From the NCBI GenBank assembly GCA_003243255.1, contig QFQM01000032.1, positions 1-33,217 on the forward strand: a stretch of 33,217 nt of DNA, in the 5' to 3' direction. Made by a program: the position numbers and the translations under genes. Shown here piece by piece: positions 6,683 to 17,500 of this stretch. The DNA comes from Flavobacterium psychrophilum. GTDB lineage: Bacteria > Bacteroidota > Bacteroidia > Flavobacteriales > Flavobacteriaceae. The notes below the pieces were generated by a model. It was given only the letters and a program-made list of their open reading frames with translations, was not told where the DNA came from and made no database searches. The first letter of the stretch is position 1; each line of letters starts with the position of its first letter.

Positions 6683-6702
6683 TGAAAAAATTAATCAACT
6701 AC

Positions 6703-9108
6703 TTAGTTTTTCTTAATAAGTTTATAAGTACCTGTTTTATCGCCAATGTGAACATTCACGATATATACCTGCTCACCTGAAGCAGAAAGGTTAATATCAA
6801 GTTTTTGGTTACCACCGATAGACTGGCCTTTAGTTTCAGAAACTTTTCTTCCAAGCATATCATATACTTCTACAAGAACATTGTTTCCTGCTTCACCGTT
6901 AATATCAACAGTAACTCTGCCATCAGTTGGGTTTGGATAAAGACTAACCATACCTTTAAGAGGGTTCTCTGTACTAAGAACATCTTCAACAACAATATAT
7001 TCAACTTTAACAACTTCAGGGCTTGTACCAGCAACGTTAGATGTTGTAAGGCTCACAGTATAAGAACCCGGAGTAGCATACGTTACAGTTGGATTCTCTT
7101 CCGTTGACGTTGCAGGATCACCACCTTCAAAAGTCCATGCCCAGCTTGTAGGGTTGTTTGTACTAAGGTCAGTAAATGTTACAGTTTCACCTTCGTCAAC
7201 AGTTGTAAAGTTGGCCTCGAAATCAGCAGCAGGAGTATGAGCTCCAAGATTAGCGTCAAGAGCAAATACTACAGTAGCCGAAGCATTGAAGTTAATATCT
7301 GTAAAAGTAGCATCCTGTTGTGGAGCGTTACTTCCGTTAGGGTGCTGCACAGAGAAGAAACCATATTTAAAGTCAGGCGTAAATGTAAGTCCTGTTGGCT
7401 CAGATCCGGCAGGCATTGAAGCAAAAAGCTCAATTTTAGGGTTGCTTTGCGTGTGGTTAGGACGGATTACCCAAATATAGTTAAGACCTCCATCCTGAAG
7501 AACCCAAAGGTTACCTTTATCATCAAAAGTAAGGTTATCATTACCGTCGGCCCAAGGCTCAGTTACAGCTCCGTTTGGCCCTTCGATAGTATAATCCATA
7601 CCTCCGGCAAACGTTTCGAACTCAGAAATAGTGTCTCCGTTATCTCTGAAACTATATACACGGTTTTTACCTTTACTTGTAAAGTAGATTTTACCATCAA
7701 GAGGGCTGATTTCACAGTCTTCAACACCGTTAAAGTTAGTACCTCCAAGTGTATTGGCAACAGTTCTCAGGTTGTTACGGTCTGCATGAGTTGTATTAGG
7801 CACCTGTACCCAGGTAGCAGTAGCCGAGCTTGGCTCATCATTAGAAAGTCCTAAATCAAGTTTAAGAACATATACCTTACCTGAAGTGAAATTGTTAGGA
7901 GTATCGGCAACGAATTTGTAAACACAGTGTGTACCACCATCTTCACCATAATATCCTGTTGTACCGTCGGCAGTAATCACGATGTTCTCGTGGTTCATTC
8001 TTCCAAGAGCCCAAAGTTTCTCTTTTTTGTTGTTTCCGTATTCTTTTACAGAAGCAGTAACAGGATCGATCTCAACAAACCATCCTAAATCTTCGTATCC
8101 ATCACCGTTAGCATCACCAGGCGCAGTATCTTCTTCAGTTGTAATTACTGTTCCCCACGGAGAAAGACCACCTGAACAGTTTCTTGAAGTAGTTACAAGA
8201 TCTGTATCATACATATCCACCGCTTTAGAATCATCAACTACCCAAAGTTTAGTTTCTTCATTCAGGTGAATGTTTAGCATTGAAACACCACCCGGAGTAT
8301 TTTCCTGGTTAACTGAAAGGTGTCCTGAAGTGCTGCTACCGTTAAGCGGAACGTATGCTGTATAATCATGGTTACCGGGAACAGTACCAGTACCTGTCAT
8401 GTAGTTCTCACCTTCTTTGAAAAGAAGCTGGTAACGGAATTCAGGAGCAATGATTAAATGATCTTGCTGTGCTGTAGGAGCGATTGAGCTGAAACACCCG
8501 ATATGCGGCTCGTCACAGTTAACTACCAGTGAAGCGTCAGTATTCCTGATGAACATATCAAATCCTATATCAGAACTTGATCCGTCACGATTGTGTACTT
8601 CGGCAGAAATCCTGTTAAGACCTGTTGTAAATGCAGTTTTAGGAACCTGGAAAATATAATATCTTTTTTCGTTAGCACCATCAATTGTAGTAGATGAGAA
8701 TGTTAAGTGAGTTGTAGGCTCAGCAGGCATATTGTCTCTGAATACCTCTACCCCGTTTACATAAACAATAACACCATCGTCTCTTCTTACACCAAATTCT
8801 ACAACATCAGTAAGTGCAGAAGCATCTACATCTATATCTCTGTAAAAATAAGACGTGATATACTTGTTAGATGAATCCGGCCCGAAAGATATTACAGTAG
8901 CCATAGGATCTCCGTAGCCTAGCGGCGCATTACCTGATAACCAGTCTGCATTAGCTGCAGTTGGCATATTCCAGTCTGTTGCATCCTGGCTTGTACCGTT
9001 GTCAAGATACTTCCATTGCGACCCTTTGGTTACAGGGTAGCCACCTATCTGAGCATAGATAGCCCCGGAAAGCAATAGGCTGCTTACAATAAGTAAACGT
9101 TTTTTCAT
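6703..9108 (-). CDS. PhoX-like (DUF839) protein with PKD domain and type A T9SS signal
   Basis: An 801-residue secreted protein. The signal peptide MKKRLLIVSSLLLSGAIYAQ is a normal Sec peptide. Residues about 25-195 form a β-sandwich carbohydrate-binding-like domain (WKYLDNG… APLGYGD… FGVRRDDGVIVYVNGVEVF). Residues about 225-630 are PhoX/DUF839: NCSGGLSPWGT at 310-320 followed by TTEED, then LWALGRMNHENIVI, GEDGGTHCVYKFV and FNGVEDCEISPLDGKIYF. PhoX enzymes are Ca/Fe-dependent alkaline phosphatases usually exported by Tat. A PKD domain follows (about 637-715: VTFTDLSTNNPTSWAWTFEG). The last 80 residues are a type A T9SS sorting domain (SLYPNPTDGRVTVDI … YDMLGRKVSET … KLIKKN). The protein should therefore be secreted or surface-attached. 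Phosphatase activity is likely but not proven, because a Thr stands where many PhoX have Cys (TCEE). Confidence 0.85.
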   Translation of the reverse strand: MKKRLLIVSSLLLSGAIYAQIGGYPVTKGSQWKYLDNGTSQDATDWNMPTAANADWLSGNAPLGYGDPMATVISFGPDSSNKYITSYFYRDIDVDASALTDVVEFGVRRDDGVIVYVNGVEVFRDNMPAEPTTHLTFSSTTIDGANEKRYYIFQVPKTAFTTGLNRISAEVHNRDGSSSDIGFDMFIRNTDASLVVNCDEPHIGCFSSIAPTAQQDHLIIAPEFRYQLLFKEGENYMTGTGTVPGNHDYTAYVPLNGSSTSGHLSVNQENTPGGVSMLNIHLNEETKLWVVDDSKAVDMYDTDLVTTSRNCSGGLSPWGTVITTEEDTAPGDANGDGYEDLGWFVEIDPVTASVKEYGNNKKEKLWALGRMNHENIVITADGTTGYYGEDGGTHCVYKFVADTPNNFTSGKVYVLKLDLGLSNDEPSSATATWVQVPNTTHADRNNLRTVANTLGGTNFNGVEDCEISPLDGKIYFTSKGKNRVYSFRDNGDTISEFETFAGGMDYTIEGPNGAVTEPWADGNDNLTFDDKGNLWVLQDGGLNYIWVIRPNHTQSNPKIELFASMPAGSEPTGLTFTPDFKYGFFSVQHPNGSNAPQQDATFTDINFNASATVVFALDANLGAHTPAADFEANFTTVDEGETVTFTDLSTNNPTSWAWTFEGGDPATSTEENPTVTYATPGSYTVSLTTSNVAGTSPEVVKVEYIVVEDVLSTENPLKGMVSLYPNPTDGRVTVDINGEAGNNVLVEVYDMLGRKVSETKGQSIGGNQKLDINLSASGEQVYIVNVHIGDKTGTYKLIKKN

Positions 9109-9286
9109 AATGTCAATTAGTTTTTGTTTTATGAGACAAAAGTAAATTGAGCATATTTCCTAAGGCTGAAGCCCTTTTTAAGAATTGATTAAGGAATCGT
9201 TTAGTTCGTAAATTAAACCTTAATTAATTGTTCACTGCATATTGAGAACCCAAGCCAAAACACCGTTTTTCTTAACACTGAGAAAA
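9109..9286. other. Intergenic region between cytochrome peroxidase and PhoX-like genes
   Basis: An AT-rich 178-bp spacer between two co-directional minus-strand genes. On the minus strand TACTTTTG (9144-9137) is a full match to the -7 element TAnnTTTG, 28 bases before the PhoX-like ATG; no convincing TTG sits at the right distance. A weak hairpin (AAGGC/GCCCTT with one bulge, near 9162-9177) has no clear T-run in the minus direction. The PhoX-like gene therefore probably has its own promoter. Confidence 0.4.
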
Positions 9287-11128
9287 CTATCTCTTCACAG
9301 GCACATCATTCAGGGAATTTATAAAAGCGATAAGTTCCTGCTTTTCTTTCGGGGTAAGATTCAAAGGATCGGGAGAAAGCGTCTGATTAGTAACATTCAG
9401 TCCCAGGCCTCCGCCTCCGCCGTTATTATAAAAATCGACAACCTCTTCAAGTGTAGTATAAGCCCCATTATGGAAATAAGGAGCCGTAAGCCCAGCATTT
9501 CTTACCGTATTGGTTTTAAACGATTTTTCATAAATCCATGCATATTCGCTAAATATAGTGTTAGACCACCTTCCTTCGTCACTATCAAGTTTTGGCTGCT
9601 TAGCTTTTGGATCGGCAAGCACTCCTAATATTTCACTTTCATTCTCATTATATAAAGGAGGTACTAATCCGGCAAATGTAGGCACAAAATGACAGGTTGC
9701 ACAATTGGCCTTACCCATAAACAAATTGAATCCGTTTTTAACTTCCTGGCTCAAAACATCTGACTCACCTCTTATATATTTATCGAATTCACTATTATAT
9801 GAACGCAATGAAAGTACATAAGAAGCTAAAGCTTTCGAGAATTTCTCTCTTGTAATTTCGCTTATTCCATATACTTCCCTAAACTGGGTTTTGTATTTAG
9901 GACTGTCAGCAAGTTTTTTAAGAATAGCCGAATAGGCTGTATTGAATTCATCTGCATTAAAAATCACGTGTTCTGCCTGCTGCTCCAGTGTAAAGGCACG
10001 CAAATCATAAAAATAGCGATCTGAATATACCGCATTTACCAACGTTGGAGCATTACGCAGAACCGTTTTACCCTGAACACTACTCAATGATTTTGGCATA
10101 CCGTCAGAAAATGCTTTTTCAGGCTTATGGCAGCTGGCACAATTCATTTTTCCATCACCACTGATAGCCGTATCATAAAAAAGAGCTTCACCTAATTTAC
10201 GTAATTCAGTACTGTCTTCACCTTCTTTTAAATCGGTAAAGAAATAGGGGGTCAGGAAATCATTACCAAAAATCGACTTGCTGCCTGAATTCCATGCTGT
10301 AGTTTGCTTCAGGAATTCAGGATCACTACCCGGAGCTATTTCTCCTAATTCTCTATACAAAGGGTCTATATATTTTCTAAAAATCTCAAGGCGGTCCAGC
10401 GTTTCAAAAGAATCCGATTTATCCAGATATGCTATAGCCCCGTCAAATAAATCCAGAATGGATTTTGTTTGTGATTGAGAATAACTTTCTTCAACAAAAG
10501 CCTTCATACCTTCTAATGAAGATTTAGCTTCGTCTATTGCATTTAACGAACCGGGAGTATCAAAACCTGTAAGACCTAATGAATATAATCTAACCAACTG
10601 TAGCCTGAGGGCAGAAACATTCTCTTTACCTGCCATTTTAGTATTAAGACTCCCAAAAAGCAATGTATAACTATTGTTCAGTTTTTTAGCCAGAGTAGAT
10701 ATCTGCACCTTTTCCTGCACTGCTTTTTCAGAAAAAACAAGTTCATCTAAAACCTGTAAACCTTCGGGAGGCAATACCAAAGGACTCGTCCCTGACTTCT
10801 CAATATGCAGCAACGGAGCCCCGTTAAAATGTTCATTTACATATTCCGGATAATGATAAGCCAGATAAAATTCTACTCTTTTATATGTTACCCGTGTATT
10901 AGCCAGAGCGTTTCTTAAGGAATCAAGAGTTATTTTACCTCCCCTAAAACTTTCAGCAGTTTTATCAAAAGAAATAACCGCCTCTTTAAAATCATTAGCA
11001 AACTGACCTACAGCGACCGGATATTTTTGATATTCCGACTCTGTAGTAAAAGACAAAGATCCTACAGCTACACAACTTATTACAACTGCGACTGCTGTAT
11101 ACCTCAATCTATTGAAACCATATTTCAT
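9287..11128 (-). CDS. Di-heme cytochrome c peroxidase (MauG/CcpA family) with N-terminal extension
   Basis: A 613-residue exported protein. An N-terminal hydrophobic segment (YTAVAVVISCVAVGSLSF) is the signal peptide or anchor. Residues about 35-280 are a helical domain without heme motifs (YHYPEYVNEHFNGAPLLHIE), possibly imelysin-like, though this is a guess. Residues about 300-613 are a bacterial di-heme peroxidase: heme site CASCH at 330-334 followed by KAFSDG, LRNAPTLVNAVY, second heme site CATCH at 476-480, and the family signature RNAGLTAPYFHNGAYTTLEEVVDFYN. These enzymes reduce H2O2 in the periplasm with electrons from small cytochromes, or oxidise protein side chains (MauG). Ordinary CcpA is about 330-350 residues, so this is a fusion-type member. 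It lies upstream of and co-directional with the PhoX-like gene, spaced by 178 bp. Confidence 0.86.
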   Translation of the reverse strand: MKYGFNRLRYTAVAVVISCVAVGSLSFTTESEYQKYPVAVGQFANDFKEAVISFDKTAESFRGGKITLDSLRNALANTRVTYKRVEFYLAYHYPEYVNEHFNGAPLLHIEKSGTSPLVLPPEGLQVLDELVFSEKAVQEKVQISTLAKKLNNSYTLLFGSLNTKMAGKENVSALRLQLVRLYSLGLTGFDTPGSLNAIDEAKSSLEGMKAFVEESYSQSQTKSILDLFDGAIAYLDKSDSFETLDRLEIFRKYIDPLYRELGEIAPGSDPEFLKQTTAWNSGSKSIFGNDFLTPYFFTDLKEGEDSTELRKLGEALFYDTAISGDGKMNCASCHKPEKAFSDGMPKSLSSVQGKTVLRNAPTLVNAVYSDRYFYDLRAFTLEQQAEHVIFNADEFNTAYSAILKKLADSPKYKTQFREVYGISEITREKFSKALASYVLSLRSYNSEFDKYIRGESDVLSQEVKNGFNLFMGKANCATCHFVPTFAGLVPPLYNENESEILGVLADPKAKQPKLDSDEGRWSNTIFSEYAWIYEKSFKTNTVRNAGLTAPYFHNGAYTTLEEVVDFYNNGGGGGLGLNVTNQTLSPDPLNLTPKEKQELIAFINSLNDVPVKR

Positions 11129-11580
11129 AAATCCTTTTTTAAGGCGGTAAACTTAGGCATACAAAAAAACCGTGATGTTAATGAACAATTAAATAATGAT
11201 TAAACTGTCGTTTTACAAACTACAAATACGATTAAAAACATCAGAAAATAGCTAAAAAAGACAGATAAAGACTACATAAAAATAAATCTTACAAAATATA
11301 ACAACATTTTCAATTTATGTTAATTTTAAATTCCCATCTCTTTAAAATCTTAATTAAAACACACCGAAACCCCAATGTTTATAGGAAAAATTCGCAAAAA
11401 ACAACAAAACATTATTTAAGACTTATCCTACAAAAAACACCTTACCTTTAAGCAGTACATATTAATATTCAGCAATAAAAAACTTTAAAAAAAACACTTT
11501 CCAAACAGTATTAACAATACAGTTAAATTTTTATCATTTTTTTCTTAAATTTGAAAATTAACTTAGCTAAACATTATATT
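11129..11580. other. AT-rich divergent intergenic region upstream of giant gene A
   Basis: This 452-bp region separates the divergent cytochrome peroxidase gene and giant gene A. It is extremely AT-rich, with many A and T tracts. TAAATTTG at 11546-11553 (+) is a full match to the -7 element and lies 27 bases before the ATG of gene A. TTA at 11523-11525 is a weak -33 candidate. On the minus strand TAAGTTTA, near 11150, is a one-mismatch -7 box for the peroxidase gene. No further gene, tRNA or repeat was seen. Confidence 0.45.
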
Positions 11581-14500
11581 ATGAGAAAAATTACTTTGAT
11601 GCTTATCGCATCTTTGTTGTCTTTCTGTAGCTATGGGCAACTTGCCCTGGAGGAGTTTGAGTCCGCTTGGACAGGAACTCCGGCAGCACCACCCGGAGGA
11701 TGGGCTGTTTACAGCGAGATAGGAACAATTACATGGGTTCAGACTACAGCTGGAAACACTACAACACCAGCTTATGCAGGCGCCCATGCAGCTTACCTTA
11801 ACAGGGAAAACGTAGCTCCTTCAGCTCCAATCCCTTCGAACTGGCTTATTACAAAAGCTTTTAACGGGCCTAGCAACGGACAGCTCAGGTTCTTTTCACG
11901 ACTAACCGTAGCCGGTGATCAGGGAGGTACTTACAAGATTATGATCGCAGTAGACGATCCTGCTGTACCGGTACAAAATCTTGCGTGGGTAGACCTTGTC
12001 GCTCCAATGGGTGAAGTACAAATGAATCCTGTACAGATAGAGTATGCTGAAAAAACTTTTGCTGTACCGGCTTCTTATGTAGGTCAACAGATACGTATTG
12101 CCTTCATTATGCAAGGTGATAATATGGATCGCTGGCTTATTGATAATGTAAGGGTTGTATCTCAGTGTACCCCTCCGGTTACTTTATCTGTAACTAATGT
12201 TACAACTGTATCTGCTGGTCTAAACTGGATTAGCCCTACGGGAGTAACGACATGGGAAGTTGAGAACGTACTTGCATCTGCAACTCCTACAGGAACAGGT
12301 GTAACTTATTCAGGAGCTTTCCCTTACCCTCAGGGAGGACTTACAGAAAACACTAACTACAAATTTTATGTACGCTCCAAATGTACTGATGGTGGTGAAA
12401 GTGACTGGGTTGGACCTTTCTATTATACTACGGCCGTTACCGGTGGTTTATGTAGCAACCCTATAGTAATACCTAGTGCATTACCATATTCTACCACAAA
12501 CAACACCGTTAATTTTGCCGATATTTATGAAGGCATACCAGGCACCGGTTGTAATGCAACAGGTAACTACCTTGCGGGTAACGATGTTATATATTCATAT
12601 ACCCCAACCACAAGTGGAAACATTTACATAAGCTTATCAGGCACGGGCGGTAACGCAGGGCTATTTGTTTATGCTAACTGTAGCGCTATTGGAGTAAACT
12701 GTATTAATGGTGTAACGGCTTCGGCAACAGCTGCCGGGGTTCTGCCATCATTTGCTGTTACTGCTAATACTACATATTATATAGTAATCAGTACAAACGG
12801 TACACCTCAAACAACTCCATATACGCTAATATTACAACAAGTAAACTGTGCCGCTCCAACAGGTCTTGCTGCCAGCGGTCAGACACCAACATCGGCTCAG
12901 CTTTCATGGGCTGCAGGCACGGCTACTTCATGGCAAATTGCTGTTCAGCCTGCAGGTACAGGACTACCAACAGGTGCCGGTCAAACGGTAACACAAAACA
13001 CCAATTTGCTTGTAAACAACACATCTACAGGAATACCTTTTACAGAAGCTACAAATTATGAGTACTATGTAAGGGCAGATTGTGGCAATGGTACTTTTAG
13101 TATATGGGCAGGTCCGTTTGCATTCTCAACTACACAAGTACCTGTATCTTTAGAATATAACCAAAATTTTGATGGACCTTCTCCACACGGATTCTCTATC
13201 AATAATGGATCTCAAGCTAACAAATGGTATGTAGGGCCTGCTACTTTCAACAGCCCTTCAAACTCATTATATATCAGTAACGACAATGGTATTACAAATG
13301 CATATACCATTTCCTCTACATCAGTAGTTCACGCATACAGAGATATAACAATCCCTGCAGGAACTTCTCAAATCAGCGTATCATTTGATGTTAAAGCCGG
13401 AGGACAGAGTTCGACCGACTACATCAGAGCATGGCTGGTACCGGTAGGATTTGTTCCAACACCAGGAACTCAGATTACTGCAGCAAACAGTGGTGGTGTT
13501 CAGGTAGGAGGTAACTTCCACCTTTATCCAAACTGGACAACTGTAAATAATACTGTAAATGTTGCTGCAATTACAGGATCAAGAAGACTTGTTTTTGAGT
13601 GGAGAAACGATGCGTTTACAGGCTCTCAACCGGCAGGCGCTATAGACAACCTTAATGTTAAGGTAGTAACGTGTCCTGCTCCAACAGCACTTACAATGGC
13701 TTCGGCAACACAATCAAGTGCTACATATACATGGACAGCGCCTACAGGTACAACTCCTGCAGGATATGACTATTATTATTCTCAAAACTCTGCAGCAGGT
13801 CCAACTCCTACTACCACTCCTTCAGGAAGTGTAACAGGCGGAACAACTACAACTGCTACAATATCACCATTGAACCCTTCTGAGACTTATTACATGTGGG
13901 TAAGAAGCAGCTGTGGACCAACCGATAAGAGTTTCTGGATAGGTCCGGTAGCTGTGGTAGTTCCACAAATACCTGCAACCTTAACCCTTACTCAGAATTT
14001 TGATTCGGGAGCTCATAACTTCTCATTAAGCAATGGTACACAACCAAATATTTGGGTAGTAGGTTCAGCAACCAGCTTAAGCCCTTCGAATTCATTATAT
14101 GTAACTAATGACAACGGTGTTACCAATGGATACAACGTTAACCTTGCTTCTGTTGTACACGCATACAGGGATATCACTATTCCTGCGGGTGCAGGTGAAA
14201 TATCAGTTACCTTTGACTATAAAGTTGTAGGTGAATCAGGATGGGATTACATTAGAGTATGGATGGTACCAACAACCTTTGTACCTACAACCGGAACACA
14301 GATTACTGCTGCTGCTGTTGGAGCAGGCGACAGGGTACAGCTGGGAGGTAACTTCTCTACAACACCTAACTGGACCAATGCTTCATTTGACACTCCTGTT
14401 GCTAACTATGCAACTCAAACAAGACGTCTTGTTTTTGAGTGGAGAAACGACGGAATTTTTGGTGATCAACCGGCCGGAGCTATAGATAACGTTAACGTAT

Positions 14501-17500
14501 CTGTGGTTACATGCCCTAAACCATCTAACCTTACTGTAACAAATGTTACAAATACAAACGCAACACTTGACTGGACCGAACCGGGATCTGCAACAAGCTG
14601 GGAAGTAGTTCACATGCCTGCTGCAGGAGCCGTAGCTCCTACAGATACTACTACAGGAATACCTGTAAATGGAAATAGCGAACTTACACCGGCAGCGGGT
14701 ACATTTGTTTACGGAACCCAATATGTATATTATGTAAGATCACTATGTGGTGGCGCCGCCGGAAACAGTAAGTGGGCTGGTCCGTTTACATTTGCACTAA
14801 AACCTGTTAATGATGAATGTGCAACAGCAACTCCGGTTCTTACCAACCCTGCACTTGTATGTAATAATTTCGGAACAGGAAACCTTACAGGTGGAACAGC
14901 TTCTACACAAACAAACTCTTGTGGCGGTACTGCCAATGAAGATGTTTGGTTTGAGTTTGTAGCAACACATACTGCTCACGTAATTACGCTAAGCAATATT
15001 GTTGGTAACGATACCTTCTTATATCATGCTGTATATTCAGGAGATTGTACAGCACTTACTCAGGTAGTGTGTGGTACAGGTAACACCAGTACAGCAAACG
15101 GCCTTGTTGTAGGGCAAACATATAAAGTAAGAGTATGGACATGGGCTGGAACAACCAGTGCTCCTGCTAGTACAACATTCCAGATATGTATTACTACGCC
15201 ACCACCACCACCTGCTAACGACAACTGTGCAGGCGCTGTAACGGTACCGGTAAATCCAACACTAGTATGTACTGATACAGCACCGGGTACAATTTATTCG
15301 GCAACTGCTTCACCTGAAGCTAATACTTGTGGAGGTACTGATGATGATGACGTTTGGTTTACATTCGTAGCTACTAATACTACTCACAGAATCAGCCTTC
15401 TAAATATTACAGGTGGTACTACAGATTTATTCCATGTGCTTTATTCCGGTACAAACTGCGGTGCACTTACGCAACTATACTGTAGTGATCCTAATGAAAG
15501 CTGGGCTAATAACCTTACTGTAGGTCAGACTTATTATCTAAGAATTTACTCATGGACAGCAACTTCGGGACAAACTTCAGCATTCAACGTATGTGTAGGA
15601 ACACCTCCTCCACCTCCGGCAAATGACGAGTGTGCAGGCGCAATCACTGCCCCTGTTAACCCGACAATGATATGTGAAGACGTAGTGAACGGAACTGTTC
15701 AGTCGGCTACCGCATCTCCGGAAGCTAATACTTGCGGAAACACTGCAGATGAAGACGACGTTTGGTTTGAATTTACTGCTGTAGGACCTGTTCATATCAT
15801 AGAACTTAAAAATATTACAGGATCTACAACTGATCTATACCATGCGGTTTATGTAGGCGATGTATGTGGTACTTTAACACAACTATACTGTAGCGACCCT
15901 AATTATAGCCTTGCAACAGGCCTTACTCCTGGTGAAACCTACAAAGTAAGGGTATGGACCAATACTACAACGCTTAACCAGACAACAGCATTCCAGCTGT
16001 GCGTGAGCACGCCGCCAGCGCCGCCAACAAACGACGAATGTGCGACTGCTATTACAGTACCTGTTAACCAAAACTCTAACTGTACATTAACAGCTACAGC
16101 GAGCGTATATGGCGCAACAGCTTCTCCTGAAGCGAATACTTGTGGAAATACTAATGACGATGATGACGTATGGTTCCAGTTTACTGCTACTCATACAACA
16201 CACCTAATCTCATTGACTAACTTCATCGGAAGTACAACGGATATGTACCATGTACTTTATTCAGGAGATCAGTGTGGTTCATTAACTCAGATATATTGTA
16301 GTGACAATAACAGTAGTATGGCTACCGGACTTATTATAGGTAACACTTATAAAATAAGAGTATACTCTAATGCAGCAACAACACAGACTACTCAATTTGA
16401 CGTATGTGTAAGGATTCCTAACTCTCCAATTGTAGTTAACCCTAATCTTTATACAGTTGATCAGCTTGTAAGTGAAGTACTTATCAATTCAGAGTGTGCT
16501 CTTGTTAGCAATGTAACATCCTCATCTCAGGCGAATTATGGTGGCGCACCTAGTATTGGTTATTTTGATGCCAACGGCGCAACATTCCCATTCTCTTATG
16601 GTGTTGTACTTGCAACAAGTGATGCTGTATTAGCTCAGGGACCATATACCGGTACAAATACCGGAGGTGGCTCAGTAGGATGGCTTGGTGATACAGACCT
16701 TAATGATATTATCGTTGCAAATGACCCTGCTCAGGTAAACGGAACTCAGAATGCTACAGTACTTGAATTCGACTTTATTCCGTTAACGAATAAATTTACA
16801 TTCGATTTCCTTTTTGCTTCTTCTGAATATGGAACATTCCAGTGTACATTCTCAGATGCATTCGCATTCATCCTGACTGATTCTGACGGTAACGAACAAA
16901 ACCTTGCAGTATTACCTAATACTAACATCCCTGTGAGTGTTACAAACATTAGAGATGGTCAGTACAACACAGGCTGTGGTTCTCAGAATGTTCAGTATTT
17001 TGGACAAATGAACCAGGCAGATCCAAATGCTGCCGCTATCAACTTCCAGGGCCAGACAAAACCTCTGACTGCTGAAGCGGATGTTGTACCAAACACTTCT
17101 TACCATATTAAGCTTGTTATTGCTGATTACTCAGATGCATTATACAACTCTGCAGTATTCCTTGGTGGTGGTACATTTGATATTGGTGAAATTGATATGG
17201 GAGGTAACCTGACTGTTGATAACGGAACTGCACTTTGTGATACTCAAAGTTCAACTCTTGACTCAGGTCTTGTTGGTGACCAGTATAATTATGCATGGTA
17301 TAAAGATGGGGTACTAATCCCAACTGCTGATCAGCCTACTTATGAAGTAACTGAGTCTGGTACATACGGTGTAGAAGTTACAATAGACAACATCTCTTGT
17401 TCATACGAAGGTGTAGTTGTTGTTGAATTCTATACTCCTGTTAATGAACTTACAGGAGACCCTGTGAACCTTGTACATTGTGACGCTTCAGGTTTCAGTA

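Noticed and set aside
6645..6698. Upstream ATG at 6698 for the LRR protein
   Set aside because: The extra 18 residues spoil the signal peptide and the start lies before a terminator hairpin of the previous gene.
6805..7854. Several plus-strand ORFs opposite the PhoX-like gene
   Set aside because: All are antisense shadows with no start context and no protein-like features.
9162..9177. Hairpin downstream of the cytochrome peroxidase as a terminator
   Set aside because: The stem is short with a bulge, and the T-run is on the plus strand, the wrong side for the minus-strand gene.
11551..11580. TTG start 30 bases upstream of giant gene A
   Set aside because: It falls inside the predicted -7 promoter box and would add ten residues before a clean signal peptide. 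The ATG at 11581 is better and matches the start of gene B.
11129..11580. Replication origin or AT-rich attachment site
   Set aside because: No DnaA-box cluster, integrase or flanking direct repeats were seen; an AT-rich promoter region explains it.
14383..14721. Minus-strand cysteine-rich ORF of 112 codons inside giant gene A
   Set aside because: Its composition (Cys, Ser, Arg) is what antisense reading of Thr/Ala-rich repeats gives. Similar short ORFs occur opposite other repeats in both giant genes.
14809..16434. Regular repeats considered as a CRISPR array
   Set aside because: The repeats are about 405 bp, coding, in frame and imperfect; no short direct repeats with unique spacers are present.
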